Origin: Terriglobus albidus
GTDB taxonomy: Bacteria > Acidobacteriota > Terriglobia > Terriglobales > Acidobacteriaceae
Assembly: GCF_008000815.1 (NCBI RefSeq)
Contig: NZ_CP042806.1
Location: forward strand, 6,076,001-6,140,000
DNA length: 64,000 nucleotides
Direction of reading: 5' to 3'
A program made the translations under genes and the position numbers. How positions within the stretch are numbered: the first letter of the stretch is position 1; each line of letters starts with the position of its first letter. Below are positions 16,211 to 26,242 of this stretch, piece after piece. The notes under the pieces are model-generated. The model was not told the DNA's origin, did not search any database, and saw only the letters and a list, made by a program, of their open reading frames with translations.

Positions 16211-17560
16211 CTACTCATATCCCTTGCGTTGCCAGCTGACAGGTTCCAGCAGCGGCGCGGCGCATACGCGGTTACGGCCTTCGGCCTTAGCCGTGTAGAG
16301 CGCCGTATCTGCCGCGAGCAACAACCGCCGGCGATCAATACCTTCGACATCCTGGGCAGAGGCGACGCCGCAGCTTACTGTCGTCCACAGCCCGATCTCT
16401 GGCTGCGGCACAGGATGAGACGGCGCCGGAGAACCGGCCATCTTGATCAGTTGCCGTATGCGCTCAGCCACCTTCATCGCGGACTCAAGGCTTGCCCCTG
16501 GAAGAAGAAGAACAAACTCCTCGCCGCCGTAGCGGGCTGCAAAGTCATCTTTGCCACGTAATGCCTGCTGGATCAGCAAGGCAACGCGCTTGATTACTTC
16601 ATCGCCATACAGATGCCCCTGTGTATCGTTCACAATCTTGAAGTGATCGATGTCGATCATGACCGCGGAGATCGGCTGGCGCGTCTGTGCCGCATGGTTC
16701 CACAACACCTCGAACTCCTTCTCGAAGGCGGAACGGTTTGCAAGCTGGGTCATGGGATCGTGCGTTGAAATCAGTTCTAGCTCACGATTGGCTTCACTGA
16801 GCTCTACACGCTTCAACTCATTGCTCCGCAACAACAGATAGGCGAGCCGCTCTTCACGCTCCAGGCTGTAGTTCGCAATCAGGATGAATACACCGCCCCA
16901 GAAGACCAGGCCGCCCATGTGGACCTTTTCGATCGGCTGGAGGAAGGGATCTTTTACAAGAAAGGCAATCGACGTGAGATTGCAGAACAGCATCGATGCA
17001 ATCGCGTAGCTGAAACGCAGCCGCATCACGATGTTGGATACCAGCAGGATCAGCATCAGGCTGACGGGCGCATGGGTCGAGATCTGATCGTTGACGCGCC
17101 AGTAAAGGATTACGGCGCAGGTGGCGGCAACGCCCGAGAGCACGACAATGGAACCTTCACGAACGAAGGCCGAGGGTTCCCGGCGAAGCACCGCATAGAT
17201 CACGAATGCAATCGGTGTAAAGACGCAGGTGCGCAGAAGGACCGCCAGCCAGATACGGTGCGGCATCACCTGATAATCGCTGATCAAAAAAAGGTTGTAG
17301 ATCAGGATGATGAGCAGACCATCCCGGCTCATCCGAAGCGCACGCGAACCACCCACTGTGCGCTCGAACTGGGCTTCCAGTTCCTGAGAAAAACGCAAGG
17401 GTGCGAAACGCCCGTTCTTCAGGCGGCCGACCTGCTGATCGAGCAGCAACTCCTGCGGATTGGCGGTATCCCGTACCACGGTACTTTCCACCGTAGACGT
17501 ATATCGGCAACAATCCCATGCCCCATTAGTGGAGTTTTCAGTACGTTGGTGTAACGGCAT
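16211..17560 (-). CDS. Membrane-bound GGDEF diguanylate cyclase
   Basis: The 449-residue protein has five or six hydrophobic helices (about 80-230), a short linker coiled helix (about 235-262) and a GGDEF domain (about 265-435). The catalytic signature is RYGGEEF (GGEEF 345-349), with VMIDIDHFKIVNDTQGH for metal and GTP and a CGVAS end motif. It should make cyclic di-GMP. An RxxD sequence at 335-338 is one residue out of register for a classical inhibitory site, so product inhibition is uncertain. No known sensory fold precedes the membrane part. The first about 75 residues are poorly typical and the true start may be internal. Confidence 0.88.
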   Translation of the reverse strand: MPLHQRTENSTNGAWDCCRYTSTVESTVVRDTANPQELLLDQQVGRLKNGRFAPLRFSQELEAQFERTVGGSRALRMSRDGLLIILIYNLFLISDYQVMPHRIWLAVLLRTCVFTPIAFVIYAVLRREPSAFVREGSIVVLSGVAATCAVILYWRVNDQISTHAPVSLMLILLVSNIVMRLRFSYAIASMLFCNLTSIAFLVKDPFLQPIEKVHMGGLVFWGGVFILIANYSLEREERLAYLLLRSNELKRVELSEANRELELISTHDPMTQLANRSAFEKEFEVLWNHAAQTRQPISAVMIDIDHFKIVNDTQGHLYGDEVIKRVALLIQQALRGKDDFAARYGGEEFVLLLPGASLESAMKVAERIRQLIKMAGSPAPSHPVPQPEIGLWTTVSCGVASAQDVEGIDRRRLLLAADTALYTAKAEGRNRVCAAPLLEPVSWQRKGYE

Positions 17561-17631
17561 CTACCGCGAAGAGGCCAGTGCGTGTCGTCAAACACGCTGG
17601 GGCATATCAGCTGATTCGGGCACCCATGCGC

Positions 17632-18789
17632 CTAGATCTCCATCGCGTACTGCCCCGAGACAAACCCCGCGGGCGCCGGCTTTGGCTCCGCCGCCAGATC
17701 GAGGATCAGCCGCTCCAGCACCAACCGCTTATCCGGCGGACTGGAACGCAGCTCCAGGTCGGCCCTGGCGATCAGGCGCAGCGCACGCGTCAGCTCACGC
17801 CGCGTCTTATAGCGGCGTGCCTGCCGGATAAGATCATCCGCCGCAAATGGAGGCATGCGGAAGCCCTGCCACAGCGCCTGCCAGATAGCGCGCGAATCGC
17901 GCACATTCTTCTCCAGAATGATGAGCATCTGGCGGAAGGTGCGGGCCAGCATATAGAGGTGCCCGATCGCCGAGTCTTCCCCGCCGTCCGACGCATTCAA
18001 CAGGCCGTGCAGCAGCGCTAATGCTGCGGCGCGGTCATGGCGGGAGATCGCGTCCGTCAGCTCGTACAGCGAGCGCTGCTTGGCAGCGAGCACCTGCGTC
18101 TCCACATCGCCCAGCGTGATGCGGCCCTTACCCAGGGTGTAGAGCAACAGCTTCTCCACCTCAGAGGCAATCAGCATCATGTCGGCGCCCAGCGCATCCA
18201 CCAACTCGCGGGCGGCGTCCTGCTCAAAGTTTGTCTGCTGCTGGGCGGCATACTCGATCACCCAGCGCACGGCATCGCCTTCGTCCACGCGGCCCATCTC
18301 CACCACACCGCACCAGTCGCCCAGCGTCTCGCGAATGCGATCGAACCGCTCCTTCTCCTGGTAATCCATGCGCCGCAGATCGGCGGGAATGCGGAGGTGA
18401 TCCGCAACAAACAGGATCAGCGCCTGCGGATTGGCAGCGCGGAAGTAGGCGTCGATCGCTGCAAACTCGTCCTTCTTTGCGCCGCGGGTATAGAGGTTCT
18501 TCAGGTTGCGGATGAAGATAACCTGGAAAGGCGCCATCAGCGAGGGCGTTCGCGCAATATCCAGAGCATCGAAGATCGAGGTCTCCGCCAGATCCAGATC
18601 GTGCAGGCAGAAGTCGCGCAGGTCGCCGGGCACAAACTGAGCCAACACGGCCTTGCGGGCCCGTTCCAGCAGGAACAGTTCATCGCCGACAAGAACATAT
18701 CCGGGCTTCGGGTTCGGGGAAGCGATCTCCGCCTGAAACCGGTCCACAGATGCAAAGCTGCGCAAAGCTGCCATTGCCTTGATTTTCAA
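17632..18789 (-). CDS. holA: DNA polymerase III delta subunit
   Basis: The 385-residue protein fits HolA, the clamp-loader subunit that opens the sliding clamp. It shows PGYVLVGDELFLLERA at about 28-43, the FQVIFIRNLKNLY segment, LILFVADHLRIP, then the lid region with DMMLIASEVEKLLLYT and ITLGDVETQV, and a C-terminal helical collar (ALALLHGLL, LYMLARTFRQMLII, ADLELRSSPPDKRLVLERLILDL). lptE lies upstream on the same strand, the neighbour order seen in many bacteria. A second ATG five codons in is an alternative start. Confidence 0.9.
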   Translation of the reverse strand: MKIKAMAALRSFASVDRFQAEIASPNPKPGYVLVGDELFLLERARKAVLAQFVPGDLRDFCLHDLDLAETSIFDALDIARTPSLMAPFQVIFIRNLKNLYTRGAKKDEFAAIDAYFRAANPQALILFVADHLRIPADLRRMDYQEKERFDRIRETLGDWCGVVEMGRVDEGDAVRWVIEYAAQQQTNFEQDAARELVDALGADMMLIASEVEKLLLYTLGKGRITLGDVETQVLAAKQRSLYELTDAISRHDRAAALALLHGLLNASDGGEDSAIGHLYMLARTFRQMLIILEKNVRDSRAIWQALWQGFRMPPFAADDLIRQARRYKTRRELTRALRLIARADLELRSSPPDKRLVLERLILDLAAEPKPAPAGFVSGQYAMEI

Positions 18790-18975
18790 TGGCTACGGCG
18801 TGTTAACGGCAGTGGAAATCAGGGGACGAATCCAAAGAAGAACATACTTTGAGCCTTGACTGACGCGGCCTGCACAAGGAACTGTGCAATCCACAGGCCC
18901 CCTCGGATAACTCGGAGCATGAGCCCGTACGCTCGCGGCCTCACACCATTCAACTATTCAACAATTCAACTTCTT

Positions 18976-19491
18976 TTAGAAGCTCTCCATCATGTCGCTG
19001 ACCAGCGCCTGGGCAAAGTTCCGTGCCAGGCGCTGTACGGCCGGGCTGTCTTCCTGGATGAAGGCGCTCAGATCCTGTGTCGACTGATACTGCTCCCGAA
19101 AGCTGAAGCCGTTGTTCTTATACAGAACCCGTCCATCGGGCGCCGTCAGCACTACCTTGGCCACGATCGTGATCAGGTAACTGGAGGTCTGTCCGGTAGA
19201 GGAATCATAGGTCAGCGGCGCAACGGTCTGCGAAGTGATGGTTCCGTTCAACAGGGCGTCGCTGTTCTCCGGCTTCTCATCGGAAGTGACCACATAGCGA
19301 GTGCGGTTGTTGAGCGCGTGCACCACGGCCTGTGTGAAGGCCACTTCGGTGTGATAGCTCTGCGTATTGTTCTTGAAGATAGGAACCGCGAGCGTACGAA
19401 CGCCCGCAGGAATATGCGTAGCCTGACCCGCACGGTGATAACCACAACCAGTTGCCGCCAGAAGTACAGAGAGAAGAGCAAACCGCTTCAT
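18976..19491 (-). CDS. lptE: LPS-assembly lipoprotein LptE
   Basis: The 171-residue protein has a lipoprotein signal (MKRFALLSVLLAATGC, lipidated C16) followed by the LptE pattern: GYHRAG, IPAGVRTLAVPIFKNNT, HALNNR, GTITSQTVAPL, VVLTAPDGRVLYKN and a C-terminal LARNFAQALVSDMMESF helix. LptE plugs the LptD barrel and helps deliver lipopolysaccharide to the outer leaflet. The ATG at 19491 is chosen because the open frame upstream runs through a type C repeat and only the lipobox start makes sense. The gene precedes holA by 186 bp. Confidence 0.9.
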   Translation of the reverse strand: MKRFALLSVLLAATGCGYHRAGQATHIPAGVRTLAVPIFKNNTQSYHTEVAFTQAVVHALNNRTRYVVTSDEKPENSDALLNGTITSQTVAPLTYDSSTGQTSSYLITIVAKVVLTAPDGRVLYKNNGFSFREQYQSTQDLSAFIQEDSPAVQRLARNFAQALVSDMMESF

Positions 19492-19535
19492 CGCATGTTC
19501 AGTGTACGCAGAAACGAACGCGGCCACCTTTTGCC

Positions 19536-19685
19536 TTGTCATTTCGGAGGCCAAAGGTTTCGAAATTCGGCTTTGTGTTTCTGCTAGGAATTTAGGGTGT
19601 TCCAAACCCACCCTCACGTTATGAGGATGGGGCACCCAGGCAAAGCAGATTTCTCCGCTACGCTCCGAAATGACAAACAAAAAAG
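19536..19685. repeat. Type C repeat inverted pair with a type E core
   Basis: TTGTCATTTCGGA near 19536 pairs with TCCGAAATGACAA near 19664-19678. Between them sits an ACCCTCACGTTATGAGGATGGGG-type palindrome (type E, about 19610-19635) and GCAGATTTCTCCGC. It lies upstream of lptE and would form a strong hairpin in either transcript. Confidence 0.65.
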
Positions 19686-19699
19686 TGCCACAGATCTAA

Positions 19700-19787
19700 G
19701 CGCTGAAGGCGCGTTCTATACCAGCCTGGGGCAACGCCCCAGGTCTACGACCCATAGGAAATAAAGGGCTGAAGGCCCGCTCTATAG
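19700..19787. repeat. Type B repeat, copy 1
   Basis: GCGCTGAAGGCGCGTTCTAT, then CCAGCCTGGGGCAACGCCC, then GGGCTGAAGGCCCGCTCTAT, all of which recur in the same order at 47211-47297. It is made of three short hairpin motifs and lies beside a type C element in both places, which suggests that the two form a larger composite unit. Confidence 0.8.
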
Positions 19788-19818
19788 GTTTTCAGTGAAA
19801 GCTAATTTACCGATACAT

Positions 19819-20175
19819 CTACAGACGCTGCAGATGCGTGTCCTTGAAGTGCGTGGGATACTTCAGACCGTAACCCAATAGCCGATCAAAGCCGATGTGG
19901 CTAATCCAGATCAATGCAATTGCCAGTGCGCGCGAATGATGCATGCTGGCAGCCGCGATACCAAGCAGCACGGGAAACACTTCCGTATGTACCAGGTTGT
20001 ACGCCGCCGCACCTGCGCGTGCCCCTGCTGCAAATCCGATCATGGAGAGGTCCGGTGCAAGGAAGAGCAGGCCGAAGAGCAGCCAGCTTGCATGGATCTG
20101 TTGGTAGAAGAACAAGGCAACCGCAAAGACGGCCGCACCTTCGAGATGCAACAGAACCCGTGGACGCGTCAGCAT
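19819..20175 (-). CDS. DUF4260-family small membrane protein
   Basis: The 118-residue protein has three or four hydrophobic helices (about 8-26, 28-48, 62-80, 82-97) and the features of the DUF4260 family: LEGAAVFAVALFFY, LFLAPDLSMIGF, GAAAYNLVHTEVFP and a C-terminal WISHIGFDRLLGYGLKYPTHFKDTHLQRL-type end with conserved histidines and GFDR. It is an inner-membrane protein of unknown function. It lies downstream of ftsH on the same strand but beyond that gene's terminator. Confidence 0.8.
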   Translation of the reverse strand: MLTRPRVLLHLEGAAVFAVALFFYQQIHASWLLFGLLFLAPDLSMIGFAAGARAGAAAYNLVHTEVFPVLLGIAAASMHHSRALAIALIWISHIGFDRLLGYGLKYPTHFKDTHLQRL

Positions 20176-20191
20176 GCCTTCAAGCTAAACG

Positions 20192-20218
20192 AAAAGGCCA
20201 CCCAAGAGGGTGGCCTTT
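20192..20218 (-). terminator. Rho-independent terminator of ftsH
   Basis: AAAGGCCACCC pairs with GGGTGGCCTTT around a 4-base loop. On the minus strand the stem is followed by a TTTTCGTTT tract, 22 bases after the ftsH stop. Confidence 0.85.
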
Positions 20219-20239
20219 CGATTTCCCGTTACGAGGAAT

Positions 20240-22156
<1,917 letters not shown>

Positions 22157-22372
22157 ATCCGGTTCCTCTTTCCGGCTGCTTCGCCTGGAAGCTAAACCAG
22201 CCGGACACGTTTCGCAGAAACGTTCCTGCAATGGTTTAGACGCCACCCAGGAGCGGAAGGTGCCCCGGGAAAAAGCGTTCGCGCTGGTGTTTTTGATTCT
22301 ACTCCCAGCATTAACGATTCGGCCGCCCCTTTCAGGGGAAGTTTCTGCAACTTCGGTCGGAGGTAACGATGT

Positions 22373-23410
22373 TCAGATCCGGGACAGTTGCAGCTCCCGG
22401 GCGGTTCTGCGGGCTCGTAAGCCTCCCGGCAGGTGAAGCTGAGCCCCCGGCTTTGGCGAGACGGTCGGATCCGGAGTCCACCCTTCCCCCGGCAGACCGC
22501 ACATCGCCAGCAGCTTTGCCGTCTCCACGAAGCTGAGCCGGCATCCCAATCCGGCAGCCGCCCCCCGCAGCACCCTCCGCCGCGCCGCCAGCGAGAGCGG
22601 CCGCAGCCGTTCAATCTCCATGGCGACCGCCCTGGCTCCGGGAGCAGTCTCCGAGCTACGCCCCCCGCCCCGGACCGGCGTTCCGGGCAGCACCAGCCCC
22701 GGCAGCAGCCTCGCCATCTCCCCGGTCCAGAACTCCTCTTCGGCGCGTGCCAGATCGGCCACCTGGGCCAAGGCCGGCGTGATCTGTGGATTGAACTGCC
22801 GCAGTAGCGGCATCAGCTCGTGCCGGACCCGGTTACGGGTCAGCTCGAGGGACCGGTTCGTCGAATCATCTCTCCACTCCTGGCCGCGCGTCCGTAAAAA
22901 CGCCTCTACCTCCGTCCGGGAAACACTCAACATGGGGCGGATTATCTTCGGTTTGCCCGTGACCACCGGCGAAATGGCTCCCAGCCCCTCCGTCCAGGCG
23001 CCGCGCAGCAGCTTCATCAGCACCGTCTCCGCCTGGTCGTCCTGCGTATGGGCGGTAGCGACGGCATCGACATCCAGCTGGGCAAAGATCTGGTACCGCA
23101 GGGTGCGGGCAGCCTCTTCGATCGACTCTTTTTCCCGCTCCACCCGTGCCGGAACATCGACCCGCTCCACGGTCACGGGAATATCCAGATGCTCACAGAG
23201 CTGCTGCACAAAAGCGGCGTCGGCCTCTCCCTCCGCTCCGCGGATGCCATGCTCCACGTGCACAGCGCTGAGTCCGATCCCCAAATCAGCTCTCCGGTCG
23301 GCCAGGGCAAGCAGCAGCGCCACCGAGTCTGCACCGCCCGAGACACCGACGGCGACGCGGTCGCCCACCCGGAAAAGACTGCCGTTCAAATTCAGTGCAC
23401 CTTCAGCCAT
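22373..23410 (-). CDS. tilS: tRNA(Ile)-lysidine synthase
   Basis: The 345-residue protein has the PP-loop SGGADS (24-29) near the N-terminus, then AVHVEHGIRGAEGEADAAFV, VATAHTQDDQAETVLMKLLRG (about 118-138), IIRPMLSVSRTEVEAFL and DDSTNRSLELTRNRVRHELMPLL, all diagnostic of TilS. It attaches lysine to C34 of the CAU-anticodon isoleucine tRNA so that AUA is read. It is at the short end for the family, with a reduced C-terminal domain. ftsH follows 216 bases downstream on the same strand. Confidence 0.92.
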   Translation of the reverse strand: MAEGALNLNGSLFRVGDRVAVGVSGGADSVALLLALADRRADLGIGLSAVHVEHGIRGAEGEADAAFVQQLCEHLDIPVTVERVDVPARVEREKESIEEAARTLRYQIFAQLDVDAVATAHTQDDQAETVLMKLLRGAWTEGLGAISPVVTGKPKIIRPMLSVSRTEVEAFLRTRGQEWRDDSTNRSLELTRNRVRHELMPLLRQFNPQITPALAQVADLARAEEEFWTGEMARLLPGLVLPGTPVRGGGRSSETAPGARAVAMEIERLRPLSLAARRRVLRGAAAGLGCRLSFVETAKLLAMCGLPGEGWTPDPTVSPKPGAQLHLPGGLRARRTARELQLSRI

Positions 23411-23430
23411 CGTTCCATTATCAATACGTT

Positions 23431-23886
23431 ATGTTCCATACACGTCCCGCCACGCTAGCCGACTCCGCCCTGATCGCCGAACATCGCCAGCGGATGTTCG
23501 CCGACTCCGGCCAGGGAGACGACGCCGTCCGTGCCACCGTGCGCGCGAACTTCGAGCCCTGGGTACGGCCGCGGCTCGAGTCCGGCGAGTACACCGGATG
23601 GATCGTCGAGCTCGATGGGCGTCCCATCGCCGGCGCGGGAATCTGGTGGATGCAGTGGCCCCCGCACTTTCTGGACCCGGTGCCGCTGCGGCCCTACCTG
23701 CTCAATGTCTTCGTGGACCCGGCGCATCGCGGCCATGGTCTGGCGCGGAAACTGGTCGAGCTCGCCATTGAAGCTGCACGGAGCCGCGGCTGTCGCATAC
23801 TCTCGCTCCACGCCTCACGGATGGGAAAGCCCATCTACGAAAAGATGGGCTTCAGCGGAACAACAGAGATGATGCTGCACCTGTAA
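23431..23886 (+). CDS. GNAT-family N-acetyltransferase
   Basis: The 151-residue protein fits the GNAT fold. It opens with MFHTRPATLADSALIAEHR, has a middle strand with YTGWIVELDGRPIAGAGIWWM, the acetyl-CoA-binding motif A (YLLNVFVDPAHRGHGLARKLV, with the R-G-H-G-L-A turn, about 90-110) and a C-terminal LHASRMGKPIYEKMGF. The substrate is unknown. The ATG at 23431 lies only 20 bases from the divergent tilS start, so their promoters must overlap or lie inside the genes. Confidence 0.85.
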   Translation: MFHTRPATLADSALIAEHRQRMFADSGQGDDAVRATVRANFEPWVRPRLESGEYTGWIVELDGRPIAGAGIWWMQWPPHFLDPVPLRPYLLNVFVDPAHRGHGLARKLVELAIEAARSRGCRILSLHASRMGKPIYEKMGFSGTTEMMLHL

Positions 23887-24131
23887 GGGAGCCTGAATCA
23901 CCACAAAACCGGGTGCCCATCCATCGCATCGCGATGGGTGGGACCAGCCTGATCGTATTTTGATTGTCATCCTGAGCGTAGCGAAGGACCTGCTTCATCC
24001 CGAGCCGGGTGCCGACCATCACGGAGTAAAGGAGGCCTCCAACCGAAAAACGGGCGCGCGGAGCGCGATATCCCACCCGTTGCTACGCAATGGATGGGCA
24101 CCCAGAGTTTGGGCTCCCACCACAACCGCCC
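23887..24131. repeat. Repeat cluster between GNAT gene and ispD (types E, C, E)
   Basis: No gene is seen. The first type E palindrome (GGGTGCCCATCCATCGCATC... ATGGGTGGGAC) is at about 23910-23944. A type C motif (TGTCATCCTGAGCGTAGCG) is at 23965-23995. An inverted type E copy (CCCACCCGTTGC...GGATGGGCACCC) is at about 24070-24103. The two E copies face each other and could pair into a large hairpin between convergent genes. Confidence 0.7.
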
Positions 24132-24833
24132 CTAGTGCTTCAAATAAAACTCCGCCAGCTCCAGATCCCCAGGCTGGGTGATCTTGAAATTCCGTGGTGA
24201 TCCTGCCACCACAGCGACCTCCATCCCGGCACGCTCCAGCACGCTCGCCTCATCCGTCCCGCTGAAGCCATCCGCATTGGCCTCCGCAAAGGCCCTCCGC
24301 AACCGGGCGGCAGTGGCTCCCTGCGGTGTCTGTGCCTGCACAATCAGCTCACGCGGAATGGTGCCGGTAATAATTGCTCCGTCCGCGGTACGCTCCACCT
24401 GTTTGATGGTATCGATCGCCGGCACACCAACGATGGCCGCTCCATGCTTTTGAATCGCCACAATCGTGCGTTCGATGGTGTGTCCGTCGATCAGCGGACG
24501 CACCGCGTCGTGCACCAGCACAATGTCATCATCAGCACAATCCAGCGCAGCCAAGGCATTGGCGACCGATCCCTGGCGATTTTCTCCGCCTTCCACCACT
24601 CGCACCCGGCCGTTGAGGCCCGCAGCCGCAACTTGCTGATGGACACGCTTCATCTCCTGCGGCCGCACCGCGACCAGGATCTCAGTGACTGCCGCGACTC
24701 CGGCGAAGGCCTTCAGGCTATGGATCAGGATGGGCTGGCCGCCCAGCTCCAGAAATTGTTTGGGACTGGCAGCTCCTGCCGCCGCCATGCGCGTGCCGAT
24801 TCCGGCCGCTGGAAGAATGACAAAGACTCGCAT
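24132..24833 (-). CDS. ispD: 2-C-methyl-D-erythritol 4-phosphate cytidylyltransferase
   Basis: The 233-residue protein starts with the cytidylyl-binding loop LPAAGIGTRMAAAG and has PKQFLELGGQPILIHSL, VVEGGENRQGSVANAL, LVHDAVRPL (about 107-115) and DTIKQVER, the IspD set. It couples MEP to CTP in the non-mevalonate isoprenoid pathway. It is divergent from ispF, the enzyme two steps later, with about 54 bases between them, so the two may share a control region. Confidence 0.93.
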   Translation of the reverse strand: MRVFVILPAAGIGTRMAAAGAASPKQFLELGGQPILIHSLKAFAGVAAVTEILVAVRPQEMKRVHQQVAAAGLNGRVRVVEGGENRQGSVANALAALDCADDDIVLVHDAVRPLIDGHTIERTIVAIQKHGAAIVGVPAIDTIKQVERTADGAIITGTIPRELIVQAQTPQGATAARLRRAFAEANADGFSGTDEASVLERAGMEVAVVAGSPRNFKITQPGDLELAEFYLKH

Positions 24834-24887
24834 ATATCAGGACGCGAGTATATCGCGTCCGCCCGGTGCATTTATGCTGGTGCTTGC

Positions 24888-25490
24888 ATGCGAATTGGTT
24901 ACGGCTTCGATTCTCACGCCTTTAAACCCGGCGTTCCCCTTATCATCGGCGGTCTGCCGATTGACTATCCGGAAGGCCTGGCCGGGCACTCGGATGGTGA
25001 TGTACTCTTGCACGCCATCACGGACGCCCTGCTTGGAGCTGTCTCCGCCGGAGATATCGGCACCTTCTTCCCTCCGAGCGATCCGCGCTGGAAAGGCGCG
25101 GCTTCAGACATCTTTCTGCGCACCGCACTGGAGGAGGTGGCCACTGCCGGCTACCGCATCGTGAATATCGATACCGTGCTGGTGCTGGCCAAGCCGAAGA
25201 TCGTTCCCATCGCCGGCGACATGCGCGCCCGCGTCGCCGAACTGCTCGGCGTCTCGCCGCGTGACGTCGGCATCAAGGCCAAGACTCCCGAAGGCCTGAA
25301 CCAGGACGGAGTCGCCGTGGCCCACGCGACCGTTCTGCTGGAAGAGATCAAGACCCCCGAAGGCAAACTGGCCATCGCTGTGGAAGACGATGTGGACGCC
25401 GCGGTGAAGAACCTGGTGGACGGCATCGAAGTCCACGACACCCGCGCCCTGGGCCGCAAGCCGGCCTTCGATACCGACGATCTGACCTAG
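24888..25490 (+). CDS. ispF: 2-C-methyl-D-erythritol 2,4-cyclodiphosphate synthase with C-terminal extension
   Basis: The 200-residue protein has the complete IspF core: metal ligands in GYGFDSHAF (D8, H10) and GHSDGDVLLHAITDALLGA, then GDIGTFFPPSDPRWKGA, a VLAKPKI strand and IKAKTPEGL. It forms trimers that cyclise CDP-ME2P in the MEP pathway. IspF is usually about 157-160 residues. Here an additional segment of roughly 40 residues (beginning near EEIKTPEGK and ending FDTDDLT) follows the core, and I recognise no function for it. The ATG at 24888 begins exactly at the family start. A strong terminator follows. Confidence 0.93.
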   Translation: MRIGYGFDSHAFKPGVPLIIGGLPIDYPEGLAGHSDGDVLLHAITDALLGAVSAGDIGTFFPPSDPRWKGAASDIFLRTALEEVATAGYRIVNIDTVLVLAKPKIVPIAGDMRARVAELLGVSPRDVGIKAKTPEGLNQDGVAVAHATVLLEEIKTPEGKLAIAVEDDVDAAVKNLVDGIEVHDTRALGRKPAFDTDDLT

Positions 25491-25508
25491 TAATTCCCTC
25501 ATCGCAAA

Positions 25509-25543
25509 ACAAAGGGCGTCCCGCGGGACGCCCTTTGTTTTTT
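25509..25543 (+). terminator. Rho-independent terminator of ispF
   Basis: ACAAAGGGCGTCCC pairs perfectly with GGGACGCCCTTTGT around a GC loop and is followed by a T tract. It is one of the clearest terminators in the window. Confidence 0.95.
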
Positions 25544-25608
25544 CATTGGCAGACCACCGGAAAGCATCTACAGTGGCACTCATCTTCAGGAAAGCGAGTC
25601 GAGCTGGC

Positions 25609-25902
25609 ATGAATTCTGGTAATCCCGATCCGTCCGCAATCATCGCTCTTATGGCGCCCGTAATCCTTATGTGTTGGGTCATCTTCGCGGCCATTGTCAT
25701 TGTTCCCTTCTGGCAGATCTTCAAGAAAGCCGGCATGGCGCCTGCGCTTTCGTTTCTGATGGTGGTGCCGCTGGCGAACCTTGTGACGCTGTATGTCCTG
25801 GCCTTCTCACCGTGGAAGACTCCAGTCGTCCCGGCATACGCAACGGCCGGATATCCGCCGCCGCCGCCACCCTCGCCCTATGAGGCTCCGCCACAGGCCT
25901 GA
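25609..25902 (+). CDS. Small two-helix membrane protein with proline-rich tail (paralogue 1)
   Basis: The 97-residue protein has two hydrophobic helices (about 10-32 and 43-65) joined by a VPFWQIFKKAG loop, then a tail rich in proline (six consecutive Pro within YPPPPPPSPYE). Its central part is clearly paralogous to the next gene: both share VVPFWQIFKK, a following AP-S-LM-VPL-NL pattern and LYVLAFS. I do not recognise a named family. It may be an inner-membrane protein with a cytoplasmic or periplasmic proline tail that contacts other proteins. Confidence 0.6.
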   Translation: MNSGNPDPSAIIALMAPVILMCWVIFAAIVIVPFWQIFKKAGMAPALSFLMVVPLANLVTLYVLAFSPWKTPVVPAYATAGYPPPPPPSPYEAPPQA

Positions 25903-25957
25903 TTGCAAAACCTGGCTTCCACAACCTCAAAATATTCGTACGGAGAAGCATTTAAAG

Positions 25958-26170
25958 ATGAGTGAGCTTTTCGTTCCAACGCATCTGATCGTCCTGTTCG
26001 TTCTGTTTTTTCTTGGTTCCTTATTTGTTGTCGTTCCCTTCTGGCAGATCTTCAAGAAGACAGGTTTTCCCGCCCCGCTCAGCATCCTGATGCTCGTGCC
26101 GCTGGTCAACCTCATCCTTCTCTACGTCCTTGCCTTTAGTAAGAACAGACCTCAAGTCGAGTCGCTTTAG
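25958..26170 (+). CDS. Small two-helix membrane protein (paralogue 2)
   Basis: The 70-residue protein has two hydrophobic helices (about 8-28 and 38-60) around VVPFWQIFKKTG, nearly the same as its upstream neighbour but without the proline tail. A GGAGAAG ribosome binding site precedes the ATG. The pair arose by tandem duplication and lies directly upstream of gltX, 72 bases away, so cotranscription is possible. The function is unknown. Confidence 0.6.
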   Translation: MSELFVPTHLIVLFVLFFLGSLFVVVPFWQIFKKTGFPAPLSILMLVPLVNLILLYVLAFSKNRPQVESL

Positions 26171-26242
26171 CGGATGCCTCCTGCCAAATCCGGAGAGGGG
26201 CGGAATCTCCGCTAGAATCAGAGATTGGTTCTGATATCCAGC

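Noticed and set aside
18790-18975. Possible tRNA gene between holA and lptE
   Set aside because: No acceptor stem, T-loop GGTTCRANYCC or anticodon arm can be drawn.
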